From Limibacter armeniacum (GTDB lineage Bacteria > Bacteroidota > Bacteroidia > Cytophagales > Flammeovirgaceae): a stretch of DNA of 64,000 bases. The notes under the pieces are model-generated. The model saw only the letters and a program-made list of their open reading frames with translations, ran no database searches and had not been told where the DNA came from. The position numbers and the translations under genes are program-made. Location of the stretch: NCBI RefSeq assembly GCF_036880985.1, contig NZ_JBAJNO010000002.1:284802-348801 (forward strand). The letters are read 5' to 3'. This document shows, piece after piece, positions 48,148-57,113 of the stretch. How positions within the stretch are numbered: the first letter of the stretch is position 1; each line of letters starts with the position of its first letter.

Positions 48148-49692
48148 ATGAAATCCAGAAAACTATTGTTTATGCTGTTGCTGGTCGGGATGCCGCTACT
48201 GGTACAGGCTCAGCTTGAAGTGTACAGCTATCCAGATAAAATCATTGATGCCAACAAGGGGTACAATGCCCGTTCTGCCTTGTATCAGGTATTTGTATCG
48301 GAAGGAAATGCCTCCAAGGAAGCGTATGTGATGTATGACCGCAATCAGGCGGCATACAGGAAAAATCTTAGCCGAAATCCTGACAACCATTGGACAAACT
48401 TCTCTCATGGAAAAGAGGTCACGGTTACGGTGGTAAAGAAGGAAGGCGACATCCGAAGCTGTACGGTTTATCCGCTGAAAAAGGGAATTCAGGCAACGGT
48501 GATCAATGGGAAAGCAACTTTCCAGATACCCGCAAGTAAAACGCCATTGCAGGTATTTGTCATGCTGGACAGCAACCCTGCAGAGCCGCTCTTTATCTTT
48601 GCCGATCCGCTGGAAGAGGATGTGCCGGACAGAAAAGATATTGCCCAAGTGGAGGTGATCCGCACCACGGATAAGATTGAAATGGTCAGAAAGAAACTGA
48701 ACAGTGCCAAACCTTATGCGGTATTTGAGGAAGGTATGCACCAATGGGACGGCGGCTCGCATATGCAATATGAGGGCTACAAAATGCCCATCAGATCCGG
48801 AAAGAAAATTTACCTGCCGGGAGGTGCTTATGTAGTGGGTTCTTTCTCTGGTGAAAGCCAGCAGGATTTCAAGATCTATGGGCGAGGGGTATTGTCCGGT
48901 TGTGGTCTGCAGGTGATAGAGGATGTATCTGGCATTCCATATTCCTTGGTTTACCAGACCGGAGAAGAAAGTACCGGTACGGTGGAAGGTATCGTAACAA
49001 TCTGTCCACCTCATTTTGCCATTACGGGCAGGGGCAAGCTGGATGTATTCAATGTGAAGATGCTGTCTTGGTGGTATTCCACGGACGGTACTATTGTGGG
49101 AGACAATTCCAAAAACTATGACTGCTTCTTCAAGGTCAATGATGACGCCATGAAGGTCTACAGCCAGAATTGCCACTATCGGAACAATACCATCTTCCAG
49201 CAGGTGAATGGTGCACCTTTCCAGTTCTGCTGGAGCAAACAGAACGGTGACGGTAACCTGATGGAGGACACCTATATTGTCTACAGCGTTTACAGGACTT
49301 CCTTCCATAAGTTTACCAGCAACACTGCCGTTATCAACTGTCTGAAAGGGTCGGGAAAAGTGACGGAAAACAATACGTTTGATGGCATTTACATTGACAA
49401 TGGCTGCCATAGGCTGATTGGTCTCAATACAGAGAATGAAAGCAATTCTATTTTCAGGAAAATAAAAATCCGCAATGTGGCGCTGAATGCCGGATTGAAC
49501 AGCCAGCCACAGGCTGCTGCCAGTTACTTGGTGAATGGCACTGCACAGAACTATGATATCAGTATCGAAAACCTGACGGTAGATGGACATCCTGTCACGG
49601 AAACAGAAACTGGAAAGGACGATGCAGGAAAGCTGTGGGTGGCGGAAAATGGCGAATTGCTGAAGTTCAATCAGGCAAGTGACAGCCAATAG
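48148..49692 (+). CDS. GH49-like right-handed beta-helix glycoside hydrolase (single-domain form)
   Basis: 514 residues from the ATG at 48148; an earlier ATG at 48085 adds 21 residues before the signal peptide (which ends LVQAQ). An N-terminal beta-sandwich (about 25-190) is followed by a parallel beta-helix with repeated strands (KKIYLPGGAYVVGSF; IYGRGVLSG). GH49 motifs are visible: STDG with Asp313, then VNDDAMKVY with Asp332/Asp333. The D-x18-D-D spacing equals that reported for fungal dextranase Dex49A. GH49 enzymes invert alpha-glycosidic bonds in dextran or pullulan. Here a PUL-specific polymer is likely, for instance one with beta-L-arabinopyranose, which has the same geometry as alpha-D-galactose. 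It lacks the trefoil and sorting modules, so it probably acts in the periplasm. Confidence 0.75.
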   Translation: MKSRKLLFMLLLVGMPLLVQAQLEVYSYPDKIIDANKGYNARSALYQVFVSEGNASKEAYVMYDRNQAAYRKNLSRNPDNHWTNFSHGKEVTVTVVKKEGDIRSCTVYPLKKGIQATVINGKATFQIPASKTPLQVFVMLDSNPAEPLFIFADPLEEDVPDRKDIAQVEVIRTTDKIEMVRKKLNSAKPYAVFEEGMHQWDGGSHMQYEGYKMPIRSGKKIYLPGGAYVVGSFSGESQQDFKIYGRGVLSGCGLQVIEDVSGIPYSLVYQTGEESTGTVEGIVTICPPHFAITGRGKLDVFNVKMLSWWYSTDGTIVGDNSKNYDCFFKVNDDAMKVYSQNCHYRNNTIFQQVNGAPFQFCWSKQNGDGNLMEDTYIVYSVYRTSFHKFTSNTAVINCLKGSGKVTENNTFDGIYIDNGCHRLIGLNTENESNSIFRKIKIRNVALNAGLNSQPQAAASYLVNGTAQNYDISIENLTVDGHPVTETETGKDDAGKLWVAENGELLKFNQASDSQ

Positions 49693-49730
49693 CCATTTAT
49701 AGTTTTCTAAATCGAAAACTAAGTAAAATC

Positions 49731-49779
49731 CTTGGACTCCGCTCAGGCAACTTGAATAGGTGGCTGAGCGGAGCCGAAG
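49731..49779. repeat. REP-like palindromic repeat, copy 2
   Basis: CTTGGACTCCGCTCAG (49731-49746) and CTGAGCGGAGCCGAAG (49764-49779) are inverted arms around a 17-nt spacer. Layout and sequence match copy 1 at 34648-34695, including the spacer's end GGTGG before the right arm. The rest of 49693-49880 shows no signal I can name. Confidence 0.65.
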
Positions 49780-49880
49780 CTTAGAATATTGGTTCGATCA
49801 CTTATTAGAAGGTTTATTATCATACACGAATTATGCAGTGAACCACTGCCATTATTACCCAAAAACAACTTTTGAACACC

Positions 49881-52862
49881 ATGAAAACAATGCGTTATCT
49901 ACTGATGATATTGTGTCTCTTTTGCTCATTTCAGGCATTGGCACAGCTGGAACTCTATAACTGGCCTGGCTCGTCAGACATACAGTCAGACAAGTACAGT
50001 GTAAGGGTCAGAACTTACCAGAACGGTACACCAGGCACTTGGCAGAATATGACGGAGATTATGTCCAAACCCCGTGACTATGATACAGACAAGGTGGGAT
50101 TTCCAGCAAGTGATTTTATTACATCCGGAGGTGATTTGGTACATAAGATATGTGGTGGAGATGCCAGTACCGAATTTTTGGAAGACCGTACCTTGACTTT
50201 TGTGGAGTTTGGTTTCTCGGGAACCATTGAGGTCGAGGTGACCAAATTGTTTGGAGGTGCTGCTCCTAGGGTGGAAGTCTCTCCTAAAGCATATGGCATC
50301 AATCCGCATTACTTTGACGGAACCAAAGTAAGGTTCCTTCTGACTGAGCCAAGGTATGTAAGCGTCAATTTTGATGTGGCGGATAACTGGGATGATGACC
50401 GCTATGGTGGAAATAATATCAAGCATGGTGTGATGATCTTTGGAGACAAACCAGAGTCACAGGCAGGGTATACCATTCCGAGCCAGACCGGTGCCAACGT
50501 GGTAGTATGGAATAACAATACCGATATTTCCACCATCCTGAATGCAGACATCATCTACTTTCCTCCGGGAGATCACAAGATGAAAAACCATAAGGACAAT
50601 ATCAGTACTTGGCAGACCAACGTGACGACTCAGCAGAACTATCCCTTGTATCATGGACAGTTGCGACTGACAAAACCTGGACAGAAAGTCTACATCGCTG
50701 GAGGTGCCTATGTGCGAGGAGCCTTTAACGCCAAAGGCAATGATGATTGCTGGATTTATGGCAGGGGAATAGTATCAGGCAGGGATCATTTGATGCATGA
50801 GATTCTGAACTATGGAGGTACGAATGCGAACGGTACTTGGAAACAAAGTACCCAGATAAAAGAAGCGTTCTGTCACTTTGCTACAGGGGCACAATACCAT
50901 GGGGTGATTTTCAAGGAAGCATTTCACCATACCTGTCCAAGTGGTCAGAACACTGTCATTAAAAATATAAAAATCATTGGCTGGTGTTCCAATAATGATG
51001 GCATACGTCCTGGAGGCGGCAGTGACATTGACGGTATCTTTGTCAAGACCAGTGATGACTATGACTATGCCCGTGATCCGCATGAGGTACGTAATTCCGT
51101 ATTCTGGCCCGGTGTAAATGGGGCAGTGGGAATGCTTGGATGGGGAAATCTGGGAACAGGATTTGCCGAATACCGAGACAACTACATCATTAACAGTGAA
51201 TGGTCTTCCGCAGGTAAGGACAACACAGGGGTATTTGGTTCGGTAGCAGACGATGGCATCCAGTTGGAATACAATGTAATTGAGCGGATGGCAGTGGAAG
51301 ACAAGACGGCTTACCTGATCAATGTGACATTGGAAAACAAGAACGGTAACAGCTTCGGTTATATCCGCAATTTCCTGATCAAAGATGTGAAAGTGGAGCA
51401 GCCTTTTCAGCTTCCAAATGGTACGCCAGTCAAGCAAAGGATGGCAGGGCTTTCCAACAACTGGATTGACGGTTGGGTATTCACGAATCTGATTGTGGAT
51501 GGAAAGCTGGTGAAATGGAACAATTACCAGAACTATTTTGACCTGAACCTGACGGGTTCCAATGGTAGCAATACGGATGCAGCCAAATGGGTGAAAAACA
51601 TCACTTTTAACTCTTCTGGAACCATCCATAATATTACGGTCACTGCCAATGCTGGCGGTAGTTTCTTTCCGTCAGGGAACAGTGGCGTGATTGATTGTCC
51701 GGCAGGGACAGATCAGACAGTTACGATACTGCCGAGCAGTGGCAAGAAAATCACGGATGTACTGATTGATGGCGTAAGTCAGGGACGGATGCAGTCTGTC
51801 AGTTTTGAGAACGTGACAGGTAACCACACTGTACAGATAGTATTCGGGACTGGTAATGACTACTACGATTTTACTCCATCAAGTGGAGGTTGCTCCGGCA
51901 TCCAGAATATCACGGACCTAACAGCCGTTCAGAATGGTTGTGGAACAGTTGACCTTAACTGGTCTGCCGACCCATGTGCGATCCAGTATATCGTCCGAAG
52001 AAAGATTGTAGGGGAAGCTACTTTTACCAATCTGGCTACGGTTACCGCTACCAGTTATGCAGACAATTCGGTAGCCTTAGGCACCAGCTATGAGTATCAG
52101 GTACGTCCGGATGATGGCACAACCAAGATGGTGTCTAATTATCCGGTAGTCAATATGCCAGCTACATGTGGCGCGACAGGCTTGTTCCATATTTTCAATA
52201 AGAATTTTGGCAAGAAAATCAGACCCTACAGTGGTGGTGTCTCACAGGTGGAGGCAGGCAGTACTGGCGATTGGACACAATGGGAACAGGTATCGACATC
52301 GGGCGGTTACTTCAGGCTACAGAACCAAGGTTCTTTACAGTACCTGAGTATGCCGGATGCCACCGATGAAGCAATGATTACCACCTCAACAGCGACTACC
52401 AATCAGGAAGAGTGGAAAACAGTGGACACGGGTGATGGTTATTTCCATCTGGAAAACAGGGCAAGTGGTAAACGTATCAGGTCTACATCAATAGATGATT
52501 ATAGTACCAATCCCACAGGAGATCATACGGTAAAGGTGGCTCCGTCAAGCGCTACAGGAGATTGGACAAGGTGGGAGTTTGTTTCGGTTGGAGGAGCACG
52601 ATTTGCTGCCGAAAATACCGAGTTGAGTAATAAGGAATTGACCTTTTACCCCAATCCAGTATCAGAGTCCTTCAAGCTGATATGGAAAGGTAATGCTACA
52701 GCACAAGTACAGATTCTGGATTTGCAAGGTAAGGTAGTAAGAGCCTTGGAAGTCAGTCAAGGAACAAAGGATATTTCAACTGCCCAGATTCCTGCTGGTG
52801 TGTATCTGCTTAAAGTAGAATCGTCCAATTTTAAGGAAGTGAATAAACTGGTGATCAAATAG
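49881..52862 (+). CDS. Secreted GH49-like beta-helix enzyme with FN3, beta-trefoil and type IX sorting domains
   Basis: 993 residues from the ATG at 49881, with a signal peptide ending ALAQ. A GH49-like catalytic part spans about 25-575, with IYGRGIVSG, then NNDG (Asp373) and TSDD (Asp392/Asp393), the same D-x18-D-D spacing as in the 48.1 kb protein and GH49. A bacterial beta-repeat domain follows (about 580-656; ITVTANAGGSFFPSG). Next come the shared FN3 domain (about 669-763) and beta-trefoil (about 766-900). The type A sorting domain opens with FYPNPVSESF and ends KLVIK, implying secretion by the type IX system to the cell surface. This would be the surface endo-enzyme that begins depolymerisation; the specificity is inferred. 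Confidence 0.78.
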   Translation: MKTMRYLLMILCLFCSFQALAQLELYNWPGSSDIQSDKYSVRVRTYQNGTPGTWQNMTEIMSKPRDYDTDKVGFPASDFITSGGDLVHKICGGDASTEFLEDRTLTFVEFGFSGTIEVEVTKLFGGAAPRVEVSPKAYGINPHYFDGTKVRFLLTEPRYVSVNFDVADNWDDDRYGGNNIKHGVMIFGDKPESQAGYTIPSQTGANVVVWNNNTDISTILNADIIYFPPGDHKMKNHKDNISTWQTNVTTQQNYPLYHGQLRLTKPGQKVYIAGGAYVRGAFNAKGNDDCWIYGRGIVSGRDHLMHEILNYGGTNANGTWKQSTQIKEAFCHFATGAQYHGVIFKEAFHHTCPSGQNTVIKNIKIIGWCSNNDGIRPGGGSDIDGIFVKTSDDYDYARDPHEVRNSVFWPGVNGAVGMLGWGNLGTGFAEYRDNYIINSEWSSAGKDNTGVFGSVADDGIQLEYNVIERMAVEDKTAYLINVTLENKNGNSFGYIRNFLIKDVKVEQPFQLPNGTPVKQRMAGLSNNWIDGWVFTNLIVDGKLVKWNNYQNYFDLNLTGSNGSNTDAAKWVKNITFNSSGTIHNITVTANAGGSFFPSGNSGVIDCPAGTDQTVTILPSSGKKITDVLIDGVSQGRMQSVSFENVTGNHTVQIVFGTGNDYYDFTPSSGGCSGIQNITDLTAVQNGCGTVDLNWSADPCAIQYIVRRKIVGEATFTNLATVTATSYADNSVALGTSYEYQVRPDDGTTKMVSNYPVVNMPATCGATGLFHIFNKNFGKKIRPYSGGVSQVEAGSTGDWTQWEQVSTSGGYFRLQNQGSLQYLSMPDATDEAMITTSTATTNQEEWKTVDTGDGYFHLENRASGKRIRSTSIDDYSTNPTGDHTVKVAPSSATGDWTRWEFVSVGGARFAAENTELSNKELTFYPNPVSESFKLIWKGNATAQVQILDLQGKVVRALEVSQGTKDISTAQIPAGVYLLKVESSNFKEVNKLVIK
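51888..52580 (+). repeat. FN3 plus beta-trefoil module, copy 2 of 3
   Basis: Same 693-bp length and frame as copies 1 and 3. In the beta-trefoil part I count about seven amino-acid differences from copy 3 over roughly 132 residues, with long stretches of identical DNA near the 3' end. Confidence 0.88.
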
Positions 52863-52871
52863 GCTGAGGAT

Positions 52872-55202
52872 ATGAGAAAGATCATCTTAATATTGGCAAT
52901 GTTGCTATTGGGGAATTTCGCATTAGGTCAGCAGAAAAACGTGCTACTGATCATGGCGGATGACTTCAACCATTGGTTGCCGGAAATCGGTTACTATCCT
53001 GCAGCACAGACACCCAACGTAAGTTCACTAGCTAATAAAGGAGTCCTTTTTGCTAAAGCCTACTGTTCTTCTCCGGTTTGCAACCCATCCAGAAACTCAA
53101 TGTGGTCGGGATTGCGTCCTTCCACTACTGGCATAACCTCCAACTCAGGGGGGTATGTCAGGGATATTGCAGGGTTTGAAAATGTGGTTACCATGAACCA
53201 GTATTTCAAACAGAATAACTATTGGACATACGGGGGCGGCAAACTCTACCATCCAGGTAGTATGGGGAGTTCTGATACCGACCCTACAAACTGGTCAGCA
53301 CTTTACACGGGTAATTCTGGTGCACAGGGTGGTAGTTTTTATTCCTATGAGGTAGGCAGTGGCAGCCCTATCAAATGGAGTGCAGGCAATTACGATGTCT
53401 CTACGTCCAATGATACCCAACTGGCACAGCATATGGCAGATCAGATCACAAACTATAACAAGAACCAGCCATTCTTTATGGGGGTTGGCTTGTTTCGTCC
53501 ACACCTGCCGTGGAATTGTCCCAAGGAGTTTTATGACCAATTCAATCCGACACAACTGCCAATACCAGATGGATATAGTGCTTCAGATGGTTCTCCATCC
53601 TCGGAACATACGACCATCGTGAATGATGGTCAATGGAGCAATGCGCTGCGTGCCTATTTGGCAAATCTTGCCTATGCTGATTACAATATCGGTATTATCC
53701 TAGATGCCTTGGAGAATAGTCCCCATAAGGACAATACAATTGTGCTTTTTATGGGGGATCATGGCTGGCATCTTGGAGAAAAGAAGCGGTGGAAAAAGTC
53801 ATCGGTCTATGAGCAGGCAAACCATACAACCCTGATTATTTATGACCCGTCAGCATCCGGAAACCAGCAGGTAAGTCAGAAGGTGGTCAGTTTACAGGAT
53901 GTTTACCCAACATTGATTGAATTGTGTAACCTATCCGCAAGAAGTGATGTACAGGGCAATAGCTTACAGCCTTTACTCAACAATCCGAACCAGAGCAGTT
54001 GGGATAAGCCAGTATTTGCTACTTACGGTTCTACGAATTATATCAGAACCAACCAATGGAAGTACATCTCTGATGGAGGTAACAGCCAACTATATGATGT
54101 GCAGGCTGATCCTTACGAATGGAACAACCTTTATGGAAACACTGCTTACAATACGATAATCAATGACTTGCAGCAGCAGATAGATGACATGTTACTGGAA
54201 GGGCAGCAACTGGTAATTGGAGGAGGAGGGTGCACAGCCATTACGGATATCACTGATCTGTCAGCGGTGCAGAATGGCTGTAATACTGTAGACTTGAGCT
54301 GGTCAGCAGCCCCATGTGCCATCGAATATATCGTTAGAAGGAAAATAGTGGGGGAAGCCACCTACGCCAATCTGGCAACTGTAACGACTACCAGTTTTTC
54401 AGACAATACGGTAGTGTTGGGGACAAGTTACGAATATCAGGTACGCCCATATGACGGTACAACCAAGAAGGTGTCCAACAATCCGGTAGTCAATATGCCA
54501 ATCACTTGTGGCACGACAGGTTTGTTCCATATTTTCAACAAGAATTTTGGTAAGAAAATCAGACCCTACAGTGGCGGTGTTTCACAGGTGGAGGCAGGTA
54601 GTATTGGCACTTGGACGCAATGGGAACAGGTACCAACATCAAGTGGCTATTTCAGGCTACAGAACCAAGGCTCTCTACAGTACCTGAGTATGCCTGATGC
54701 TACTGATGAGGCGATGATTACCACCTCAACAGCTACTACTGCCCAAGAAGAATGGAAAACAGTGGAGACAGGTGACGGGTATTTCCATCTGGAAAACAGG
54801 GCAAGCGGTAAACGTATCAGGTCGACTTCTGTAGATGACTACAGCACTAATCCCACAGGAGACCATACCGTGAAGGTAGCTCCGTCAAGCGCTACAGGAG
54901 ATTGGACAAGGTGGGAGTTTGTTTCGGTTGGGGGTGCAAGAATAGCAGCCTTGGATATCATCGGCGAACAGTTTGAGATGAAAGTGTACCCTAATCCTTC
55001 AAGAGGCAGGGTGAAAATAGAGTTACCGATAAAAGAAGTTGTATTCGGTCATCTGTTTGATGTCAATGGGAAAATGGTGAAAAACTTCACCTTAAAACAG
55101 GGAACGGCAGCATTCACTACCAAAGAACTGAAACCTGGCTTTTACCTGATCAGGCTTAGTACAGCGGAGGGGCCTCTTATCCAGAAATTGCTGATTGAAT
55201 AG
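52872..55202 (+). CDS. Secreted S1-family sulfatase fused to FN3, beta-trefoil and type IX sorting domains
   Basis: 776 residues. The signal peptide ends ALGQ. The sulfatase domain (about 22-445) is iduronate-2-sulfatase-like: metal site IMADDFNHW, maturation motif C-N-P-S-R with Cys at 70, GLFRPHLPW, and FMGDHGWHLGEKKRWKKSS. Then come the FN3 domain (about 453-545) and beta-trefoil (about 550-683) shared with two neighbours, and a type A sorting domain starting VYPNPSRGR. Unlike the other seven sulfatases it should be displayed on the cell surface or released. It starts 9 bp after the GH49-like gene and ends the operon at a strong terminator. A cell-surface sulfatase paired with an endo-enzyme suggests that some sulfates must be removed before import. 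Confidence 0.9.
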   Translation: MRKIILILAMLLLGNFALGQQKNVLLIMADDFNHWLPEIGYYPAAQTPNVSSLANKGVLFAKAYCSSPVCNPSRNSMWSGLRPSTTGITSNSGGYVRDIAGFENVVTMNQYFKQNNYWTYGGGKLYHPGSMGSSDTDPTNWSALYTGNSGAQGGSFYSYEVGSGSPIKWSAGNYDVSTSNDTQLAQHMADQITNYNKNQPFFMGVGLFRPHLPWNCPKEFYDQFNPTQLPIPDGYSASDGSPSSEHTTIVNDGQWSNALRAYLANLAYADYNIGIILDALENSPHKDNTIVLFMGDHGWHLGEKKRWKKSSVYEQANHTTLIIYDPSASGNQQVSQKVVSLQDVYPTLIELCNLSARSDVQGNSLQPLLNNPNQSSWDKPVFATYGSTNYIRTNQWKYISDGGNSQLYDVQADPYEWNNLYGNTAYNTIINDLQQQIDDMLLEGQQLVIGGGGCTAITDITDLSAVQNGCNTVDLSWSAAPCAIEYIVRRKIVGEATYANLATVTTTSFSDNTVVLGTSYEYQVRPYDGTTKKVSNNPVVNMPITCGTTGLFHIFNKNFGKKIRPYSGGVSQVEAGSIGTWTQWEQVPTSSGYFRLQNQGSLQYLSMPDATDEAMITTSTATTAQEEWKTVETGDGYFHLENRASGKRIRSTSVDDYSTNPTGDHTVKVAPSSATGDWTRWEFVSVGGARIAALDIIGEQFEMKVYPNPSRGRVKIELPIKEVVFGHLFDVNGKMVKNFTLKQGTAAFTTKELKPGFYLIRLSTAEGPLIQKLLIE
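54228..54920 (+). repeat. FN3 plus beta-trefoil module, copy 3 of 3
   Basis: Same 693-bp length and frame as copies 1 and 2, here joined to a sulfatase. Closest to copy 2 at the DNA level, suggesting a recent duplication or gene conversion between the two. Confidence 0.88.
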
Positions 55203-55207
55203 TAAGT

Positions 55208-55246
55208 AACCCCGACAGATCTATGTAAAGGCTGTCGGGGTTTTGT
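55208..55246 (+). terminator. Rho-independent terminator of the trefoil-protein operon
   Basis: AACCCCGACAG and CTGTCGGGGTT form a perfect 11-bp stem with a 13-nt loop, followed by TTTG. It lies 6 bp after the sulfatase stop codon. Confidence 0.88.
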
Positions 55247-55600
55247 TTGAATTTCATTTGACCAAATGTGTTTTTCTGTTGACTTATCGTATTTTTCAAT
55301 TCTTTTTTTCTGTGCTGCTGTTCACCTCACGTAGCACTCATTTTTTATGCTGTACTAAGACATTTATAGCTTTGATGGTTTGGTTTTTTAAATGGTAAAT
55401 CATTGAAAATGAGTTTTTTTTATTGGTGGGTGGCGAAGGTGGAGATTGAAAAATAGTTCTTTTGATTACCTCATTTGTTCATAGCTGATTGGTGCAGTTG
55501 CAGGCATAATTTCCACCTTTTACTTTCACATTGACAACTCATACGAATCATAACGGAGCTAAATCAGCCCTTAAGATATTTTTCAAAACCAATAAGAGAT
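55247..55600. promoter_or_regulatory. Control region before the last PUL operon
   Basis: Gene-free, T-rich stretch. CATTTGACCAAATG (55256-55269) is an inverted repeat with the same arms as CATTTGTTCAAATG at 25066-25079 in the hybrid-regulator/SusC control region, suggesting shared control. I see no clear TAnnTTTG box or copy of the TATTGTCCC motif. Confidence 0.35.
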
Positions 55601-57082
55601 ATGATGAGCTTATCTAATTCGATACAGAAAATACTGACAGCAGTACTTTTATTTTCTGTCCTGCTGAATGCAGGATGCCAAAAAACCGATAAGAAATCGG
55701 AATTGCCTAAACAACCCAATGTAGTGTATATACTGGTGGATGACTTGGGTTATGGAGACCTAACTGCTTACGGTCAACAAACAATCAAGACTCCCCATCT
55801 TTCCAGGATGGCAGATGAAGGAATGTTGTTTACAGACCATTACGCAGGTAGCACTGTTTGTGCGCCATCAAGGGCAGCACTCCTGACTGGTAAACATACT
55901 GGTAACAGTTCTGTAAGAGGTAACCACCCAGCACAGGTACAGATACTGGCAGATGAGGACGTGACAGTGGCTGAGGTATTCAAGCAGGCAGGCTACAAGA
56001 CTGCCAACATCGGTAAGTGGGGAGTTGGTCACCCGATTCCGAACAATGACCCCGGACGTAATGGTTTTGACTATTTCTTCGGTTACCTGAACATGTGGCA
56101 TGCCCACAACTACTATCCTGAATTCCTGTACAGAAATGAGGAGAAGGTAAGTCTGGCAAACAAGCTGAAAACAGACGAGAACGGTAACAACCCTTGGGCT
56201 GACAAGCCGGAGGGCAATGGCTGGTCGGCAGAACGTACGGAATACACGCCGGACCTGTTTGAACAGGAATCATTGAAGTTTATAGAACAGAACAAGGACA
56301 ATCCGTTCTTCCTGATGGTAACGCTTACTATTCCGCATGCGAACAACGAAAACCTTGAGAATGGTATGGAAGTACCTGATTACGGCAGCTATGTAGACAA
56401 GGACTGGCCGGAAGCGGAAAAAGGTTTCGCGGCAATGTTGGAAAGAATGGACAACACAGTGGGTAATATCAGAGCAAAACTGAAAGAACTGGGACTGGAA
56501 GAGAATACACTGGTGATGTTTGCCAGTGACAACGGACCTCATACGGAAGGTGGACACGACCCTGACTTCTTTACTTCAAGCGGTGAATGCAGAGGCACCA
56601 AGCGAGACATGTACGATGGCGGTATCAAGATTCCTTTTATGGCTGCATGGCCTGGCAAAATCAAGGCTGGAACAACAACAGAACATCTTTCAGCATTCTG
56701 GGATTTACTGCCAACGGCTTGTGACCTTACTGGGCAGGCAGCACCTGAAGACATTAACGGTATCTCATTCCTGCCTACGCTTTTAGGAACAGGTGAGCAG
56801 CGTGAACACGATTACCTCTATTGGGAATTTTATGAACAGGGTGGAAAGCAGGCGATCCGTAAAGACAAATGGAAGGCAATTAAGCTGAATGTACGCAGCA
56901 GTAAGCAACCAGTGACATTCGAGCTTTATGACCTGACGGCTGATGTTGGGGAGGTCAATAATGTGGCTGATCAGTATCCGGAAGTGGTGGAAGAAATGGA
57001 AAAACTGTTTGCAGAAGCACACCGCCCATTCAGCGTAACTGACCTATTCTCTGACAAAGAGAATTTGGAAGTAGCTTTTTAG
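55601..57082 (+). CDS. S1-family sulfatase lipoprotein, arylsulfatase A-like
   Basis: 493 residues (or 492 if the second of two adjacent ATGs is used). The signal peptide carries the lipobox LLNAGC with Cys near 26, so it is lipid-anchored. Metal site ILVDDLGYGDL. Maturation motif C-A-P-S-R with Cys at 87. GKWGVG is the Lys segment and FASDNGPHTEGGHD part of the metal site. The region FTSSGECRGTKRDMYDGGIKIP is typical of the arylsulfatase A branch. First gene of a four-gene run with GH27, GH43-like and another sulfatase. Confidence 0.92.
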   Translation: MMSLSNSIQKILTAVLLFSVLLNAGCQKTDKKSELPKQPNVVYILVDDLGYGDLTAYGQQTIKTPHLSRMADEGMLFTDHYAGSTVCAPSRAALLTGKHTGNSSVRGNHPAQVQILADEDVTVAEVFKQAGYKTANIGKWGVGHPIPNNDPGRNGFDYFFGYLNMWHAHNYYPEFLYRNEEKVSLANKLKTDENGNNPWADKPEGNGWSAERTEYTPDLFEQESLKFIEQNKDNPFFLMVTLTIPHANNENLENGMEVPDYGSYVDKDWPEAEKGFAAMLERMDNTVGNIRAKLKELGLEENTLVMFASDNGPHTEGGHDPDFFTSSGECRGTKRDMYDGGIKIPFMAAWPGKIKAGTTTEHLSAFWDLLPTACDLTGQAAPEDINGISFLPTLLGTGEQREHDYLYWEFYEQGGKQAIRKDKWKAIKLNVRSSKQPVTFELYDLTADVGEVNNVADQYPEVVEEMEKLFAEAHRPFSVTDLFSDKENLEVAF

Positions 57083-57113
57083 TGAATTTGACAATTGATA
57101 AAAGATAGAAAAA

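Noticed and set aside
48196..49689. 497-residue open frame on the minus strand opposite the GH49-like gene
   Set aside because: Low-complexity reading with no recognisable motif, fully antisense to a gene with signal peptide and catalytic motifs. Long antisense frames are common opposite such genes.
50775..51629. 284-residue antisense frame opposite the second GH49-like gene
   Set aside because: Shadow of a well-supported gene; no start context or family match.
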